64,000 nucleotides of DNA from assembly GCA_034440615.1 (NCBI GenBank), contig JAOTOM010005133.1, forward strand, positions 300,001 through 364,000. Direction: 5' to 3'. Each line of letters opens with the position of its first letter. Positions within the stretch are counted from its first letter, which is position 1. Below are positions 60,700-64,000 of this stretch, one piece after another. The notes under the pieces are model-generated. The model ran no database searches. It saw only the letters and a list, made by a program, of their open reading frames with translations, and was not told the origin of the DNA. Source of the stretch: Ashinkailepas kermadecensis (Eukaryota > Arthropoda > Thecostraca > Neolepadidae). Both the position numbers and the translations under genes were made by a program.

Positions 60700-61362
60700 A
60701 TGTGTAGTACATGTGCCGCAGCACAACATGTGGGTGCGTGTAGCCCATGTGCAGCAGCACAACATGTGGGTGCGTGTAGCCCATGTGCAGCAGCACAGCA
60801 TGTGGGTGCGCGTAGTCCATGTGCAGTAGCACAACATGTGGGTGCGTGTAGTCCATGTGCAGCAGCACAACATGTGGGTGCGTGTCGTGCATGTGCAGTA
60901 GCACAACATGTGGGTGCGTGTAGTCCATGTGCAGCAGCACAACATGTGGGTGCGTGTAGCCCATGTGCAGCAGCACAACATGTGGGTGCGTGTCGTGCAT
61001 GTGCAACAGCACAACATGTGGGTACGTGTAGTCCATGTGCCGCAGCACAACATGTGGGTGCGTGTAGTCCATGTGCAGCAGCACAACATGTGGGTGCGTG
61101 TAGCCCATGTGCAGCAGCACAACATGTGGGTGCGTGTCGTGCATGTGCAGTAGCACAACATGTGGGTGCGTGTAGTCCATGTGCAGCAGCACAACATTTG
61201 GGTGCGTGTAGCCCCTGTGCAGCAGCACAACATGTGGGTGCGTGTCGTGCATGTGTAACAGCACAACATGTGGGTGCGTGTAGTCCATGTGCAGCAGCAC
61301 AACATGTGGGTGCGTGTCGTGCATGTGCAACAGCACAACATGTGCGTGCGTGTCGTGTCGGG
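60700..61362. repeat. 36-bp minisatellite, about 18 copies
   Basis: The unit is 'cagcagcacaacatgtgggt' plus 'gcgtgtagtccatgtg', alternating with a gtcgtgcatgtg form. 36 bp is 12 codons, so ORFs of 335 (plus) and 323, 289 and 212 codons (minus) stay in frame. All overlap each other and none has a plausible start context or exon partner. Confidence 0.97.
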
Positions 61363-61409
61363 GTTGTGATATGCATGCGAGATGAATGTGTGCGCCTCTG
61401 TGCGTGTGT

Positions 61410-61510
61410 GGGGTGGGCAGGGGAGGGGAGGGGTGGGCAGGGGAGGGGAGAGGAGGGGAGTGGAGGGGAGAGGAGGGGAGAGGAGGGGAGAGGAGGGGAG
61501 GGGAGGGTGT
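61410..61510. repeat. (ggggagagga)n G-rich tract
   Basis: About 100 bp with more than ten runs of four G, a strong candidate for G-quadruplex formation. Confidence 0.95.
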
Positions 61511-61796
61511 GATTGTTGTGCCATTTTAATATGTCTTGGCGCAATTCACCCACTGTTCATTCATTATTATTATGTCTTGACTCGGGCTCAGGAAAAGCCA
61601 TTTCATGAATGGATTGGCCTCCAGTTGTGAAATGCCATACATTGCAGGAGCAGTCGGTTTGAGTACGGTGCTGCTCATGGAATTTATTATTTTACTTGAT
61701 ACTTTTGCATATTAGTTATGTATTTTATATACTGATTAGTCGTCCTATTGTTGAACGCACGATCACTTGCCGTGCATGAGGAGCGACGAGTGTAGG

Positions 61797-61885
61797 GAGC
61801 CGTCCACCCCGACACAAGCCACGCCAGGGAGCCGTCCACCCCGACACAAGCCACGCCAGGGAGCCGTCCATCCCGACACAAGCCG
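61797..61885. repeat. 32-bp tandem repeat, 3 copies
   Basis: 'Gagccgtccaccccgacaca' plus 'agccacgccagg'. A related half-unit is at about 61940. Confidence 0.9.
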
Positions 61886-62944
61886 ATTGATGTCAACCTT
61901 TCTAAGCTACGGAGTCAATATTTAAGGGTTAGGGAGCTTTTCACCCCGACACAAGCCAAGGTATAAGACCGGAAAGCGCCAATAGGTTTTCAGTAAAAGG
62001 GTGGTTGATCAATGGATGTCTGCGGTCTCCTAACGTTGTGGGTCTCAATGGATGTAATTAAAAAAGAGTGGATACACTCTATAGTTTGGAGAATCTGATT
62101 CTTAATTTATAATTGGTGATGGGTAGGGTTATATTTATGCTAGTAGGTGTGCATTTTGCACGCTCCTTTGGGCAGGCATGGATGGAGTTTGAAAATTATT
62201 GATGGCGCATGTGTGATGGAGAGCGTGTTATGCAATATCAAGTTAATGGTGTTAGAAAATATATGGTAGATGGTTCTTTTCGAGCAACGGTATAGTATTG
62301 ATTGGGGTGCGTTCGAGTTTTTTTTTCATCTTACATTATCCTTCCTTCATGGGCTTAGCTCAGACGGGCTCCTGTAGCTGTTATCAAGCCTGATCACTTT
62401 ATGACTTTATGACACGGTTCCGTCATAGACTCGTCAGCCGGAGCAGGCTGGGCCACCACCGACTCGGCTCCGTCACGTCTGAAGAGTGTGAAGGTCGGGC
62501 CAGGTCAGGCCGGCTCGCTCAGATCAGCTTTTGTTGCATATACACGGGATTACACTCGTCAGGGCTTCATCCACACTTGTAGTAAGCATGCAAGGTGCAC
62601 CAAGCGTGGCCCTCAGGTGTTCTCCGATATACTCCTGACGTTGCAGAGAGAGGTAAGCTTGTCACAAGATGCATCGCATTACACGTACTGACGCCAATGT
62701 TGTGCAATAATGCCGCCAGTGTGCATTCATGCCGTTGTCGTGCATCGATTGTGGGATAAAAGTGGCGTGGGGCCAGTGTGGGCTGACGCAATGCAACCCA
62801 AAGCATGCTAAGTTGCAGCAGGCTGGTGCTTCTTCGGCCCCGGTGTCGTGTCGTGACAACTTCACGGACAAAGCTGTTTGTAAAGCTCACCTTTTTTCAT
62901 GTCACTTCAGTGTAGTCCAGCTTTATGAATTAAATCATCTCCTC
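61886..62944. other. Unique intron sequence
   Basis: A plus-strand open frame ending before a gtaagc donor (62488-62652, including DYTRQGFIHTCSKHARC) was examined; no family recognised, so not called. Confidence 0.35.
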
Positions 62945-63020
62945 AATTGTGGGAGCCTTGGGACATTATCTCCCCAATTGTGGGAGCCTTGGGACATTGT
63001 GGGAGCCTTGGGACATTTTT
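62945..63020. repeat. Short tandem repeat (gtgggagccttgggacatt), 3 copies
   Basis: 19-28-bp spacing, nearly identical cores, close to the exon 1 donor. Confidence 0.9.
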
Positions 63021-63233
63021 GGTAGCCCCGGTTCGCAACATGGCAAAATATTTCAACGGTCAGTGACTGATATTACTTCCAAACTAGTTCAATGCTCCAA
63101 CGAGAGGATGCTACAGCCGTGACCATGCAACAGTTACTTCGCAACGAAACACAACACCCTGGTTGAGTAGACCTTATTGTCATTGTATGTCGACTGACGA
63201 GGCCGGCCTTCGTCACTAAACATCCGAACTTAC

Positions 63234-63418
63234 AGGGAGATGGCGACGGGGTGAACTTCGTATTGCTTCTCGATGGCCTCCCGTCGTACTGCAGCACTGT
63301 ACTCGTCATCGCTGAGGGTCATCAAGCCCGGCGGCAGGTGGACGGTGGGCGTCGGCAGCGGTGCCGGGGCCGGCGCCAGGCTGGTCACGCTGGTCAGCGG
63401 GGGGTGGACGTCACACAT
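63234..63418 (-). CDS. Drak: DRAK/STK17-like kinase, exon 1 (start codon and N-terminal extension)
   Basis: Seen: ATG at 63418 in the context cacc-ATG, first Met after an in-frame TGA at 63436-63434, 61 codons plus two bases (CT) before a consensus donor gtaagt. The product starts MCDVHPPLTSV, has a Pro/Ala-rich stretch (residues 16-31) and ends EAIEKQYEVHPVAIS. The dangling CT is completed by the first G of exon 2 to give Leu, and the joined reading IEKQYEV...LGQWASVYKC aligns with the start of DRAK kinase domains (IExxYEVxxxPFARGKFAAVRRC, from memory). The first glycine of the usual loop is absent. The join spans a 39-kb intron, so the link rests on phase, strand and sequence fit; other exons in between cannot be excluded. 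Confidence 0.65.
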
Positions 63419-63745
63419 GGTGACCACCAGCCGTCACTGCGTCACGACACGCCGATGGTCAGCCGGTGACCTGACCGGTCACGTCTGGGTCACCGCCGTC
63501 CGAGTCTTCCTGATGGACACTCGGAACGGAGGGATGGTGACACCCAGCGCGCGCACCCGCGAACTGCTCGGCCAACACTGACGATGTGTGGTTTCCCACA
63601 CAGCTTCCGACTGTCCTGCCATCTAGCGGCCTTCACGTTGGTCTAGACTGGATCACCACCTGGTGGCAGCATCGATAAGCTCCATCCATTCGCCACTTCG
63701 TTGCGTATTGAGGAAGATATATTTCCAGGGTAGGGCACCTGTAGG
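63419..63745 (-). other. 5' flank / possible 5' untranslated region of the kinase
   Basis: GC-rich sequence upstream of the start codon, with no TATA box or other core promoter element that I can support. Confidence 0.35.
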
Positions 63746-64000
63746 CAGGGGTGGATGCAAATGGGGAGCACTGGGGGCATTTGTCTCCCCCCATAGAAAG
63801 GTGGCGTCCCCTCTGACTGGGAAAATGCGCCCACTTAGTATGTTTCAGTACACCTCCTCCTCCCCCCTTCCCTCGCTCCACGAATTCTCAGCCGGCTTCC
63901 AGGGTGTTTCACAGTGGCACCCTTCACCCGAGCAGGGCGAGCGGCACCCAAGGAAATGGCACCCATCCAGACCAGTGCCCTCCCCCATGATCGTTCCTGG
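63746..64000. mobile_element. Second hAT-like element end, truncated by the window
   Basis: It starts caggggtggatgcaaatggg, like the element at 24770 (caggggcggatacaaatgga), followed by the same 'actgggggcat' and 'aaaggtggcg' blocks. The right end lies outside. Confidence 0.6.

Noticed and set aside
60505..61553. Cys/His-rich ORFs on both strands (335 and 323 codons)
   Set aside because: In-frame readings of a 36-bp repeat on both strands; no conserved metal-binding fold, only periodicity.
62488..62652. Plus-strand exon ending in a gtaagc donor
   Set aside because: Single open frame with no family match and no partner exon.

Overview
The window is animal (metazoan) nuclear DNA, most likely from an arthropod. 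The evidence is spliced exons with GT/AG borders, a death-associated-protein-kinase-related (DRAK/STK17-type) kinase, tRNA-derived SINEs, hAT-like terminal inverted repeats, and a fragment of an uncharacterised protein family that I associate with arthropod genomes. A crustacean such as a barnacle would fit, but that is only a guess. Nothing is prokaryotic, and there is no operon, CRISPR array or phage gene.

The main result is that almost the whole window can be read as one very large minus-strand gene. Four exons at 63418-63234, 24136-23924, 12194-12056 and 4046-3920 join with matching splice phases (2, 2, 0, and an open phase 1). Together they encode about 221 residues: an N-terminal extension, the kinase N-lobe, the catalytic loop (HLDIKPQN) and the activation segment up to GTPDYV. 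The rest of the kinase C-lobe should lie beyond the left edge. The introns are about 39.1, 11.7 and 8.0 kb.

By hand count close to half of the window is tandem repeats, in roughly fifty unrelated arrays with units of 2 to 166 bp. The largest are a 5.1-kb array of a 20-bp unit (54957-60040), a 46-bp array (42560-44895), a 28-bp array (14352-16369), a 60/44-bp array (7765-8995) and a 40-bp array (13236-14344). Many have no stop codon in several frames and give long spurious ORFs, up to 1115 codons; none is called a gene. Three arrays are built from edges of the kinase exons: acceptor-side copies of exon 2 (24137-25380), donor-side copies of exon 2 (23615-23923) and acceptor-side half-copies of exon 3 (12195-12640).

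Mobile DNA includes two copies of a tRNA-derived SINE (27521-27655; 60458-60622, the latter with a perfect 14-bp target duplication), a short hAT-like element inside an exon-derived array (24770-25115), a related end at the right edge (63746-64000), and an inverted-repeat region around 30649-31482. A plus-strand relic of a repeated uncharacterised gene (35606-36924) lies in intron 1; a 37-bp minisatellite with 14 copies has shifted its frame. Some stretches (42965-43105, 49185-49310, 1616-1840) look like uncorrected sequencing error rather than biology.
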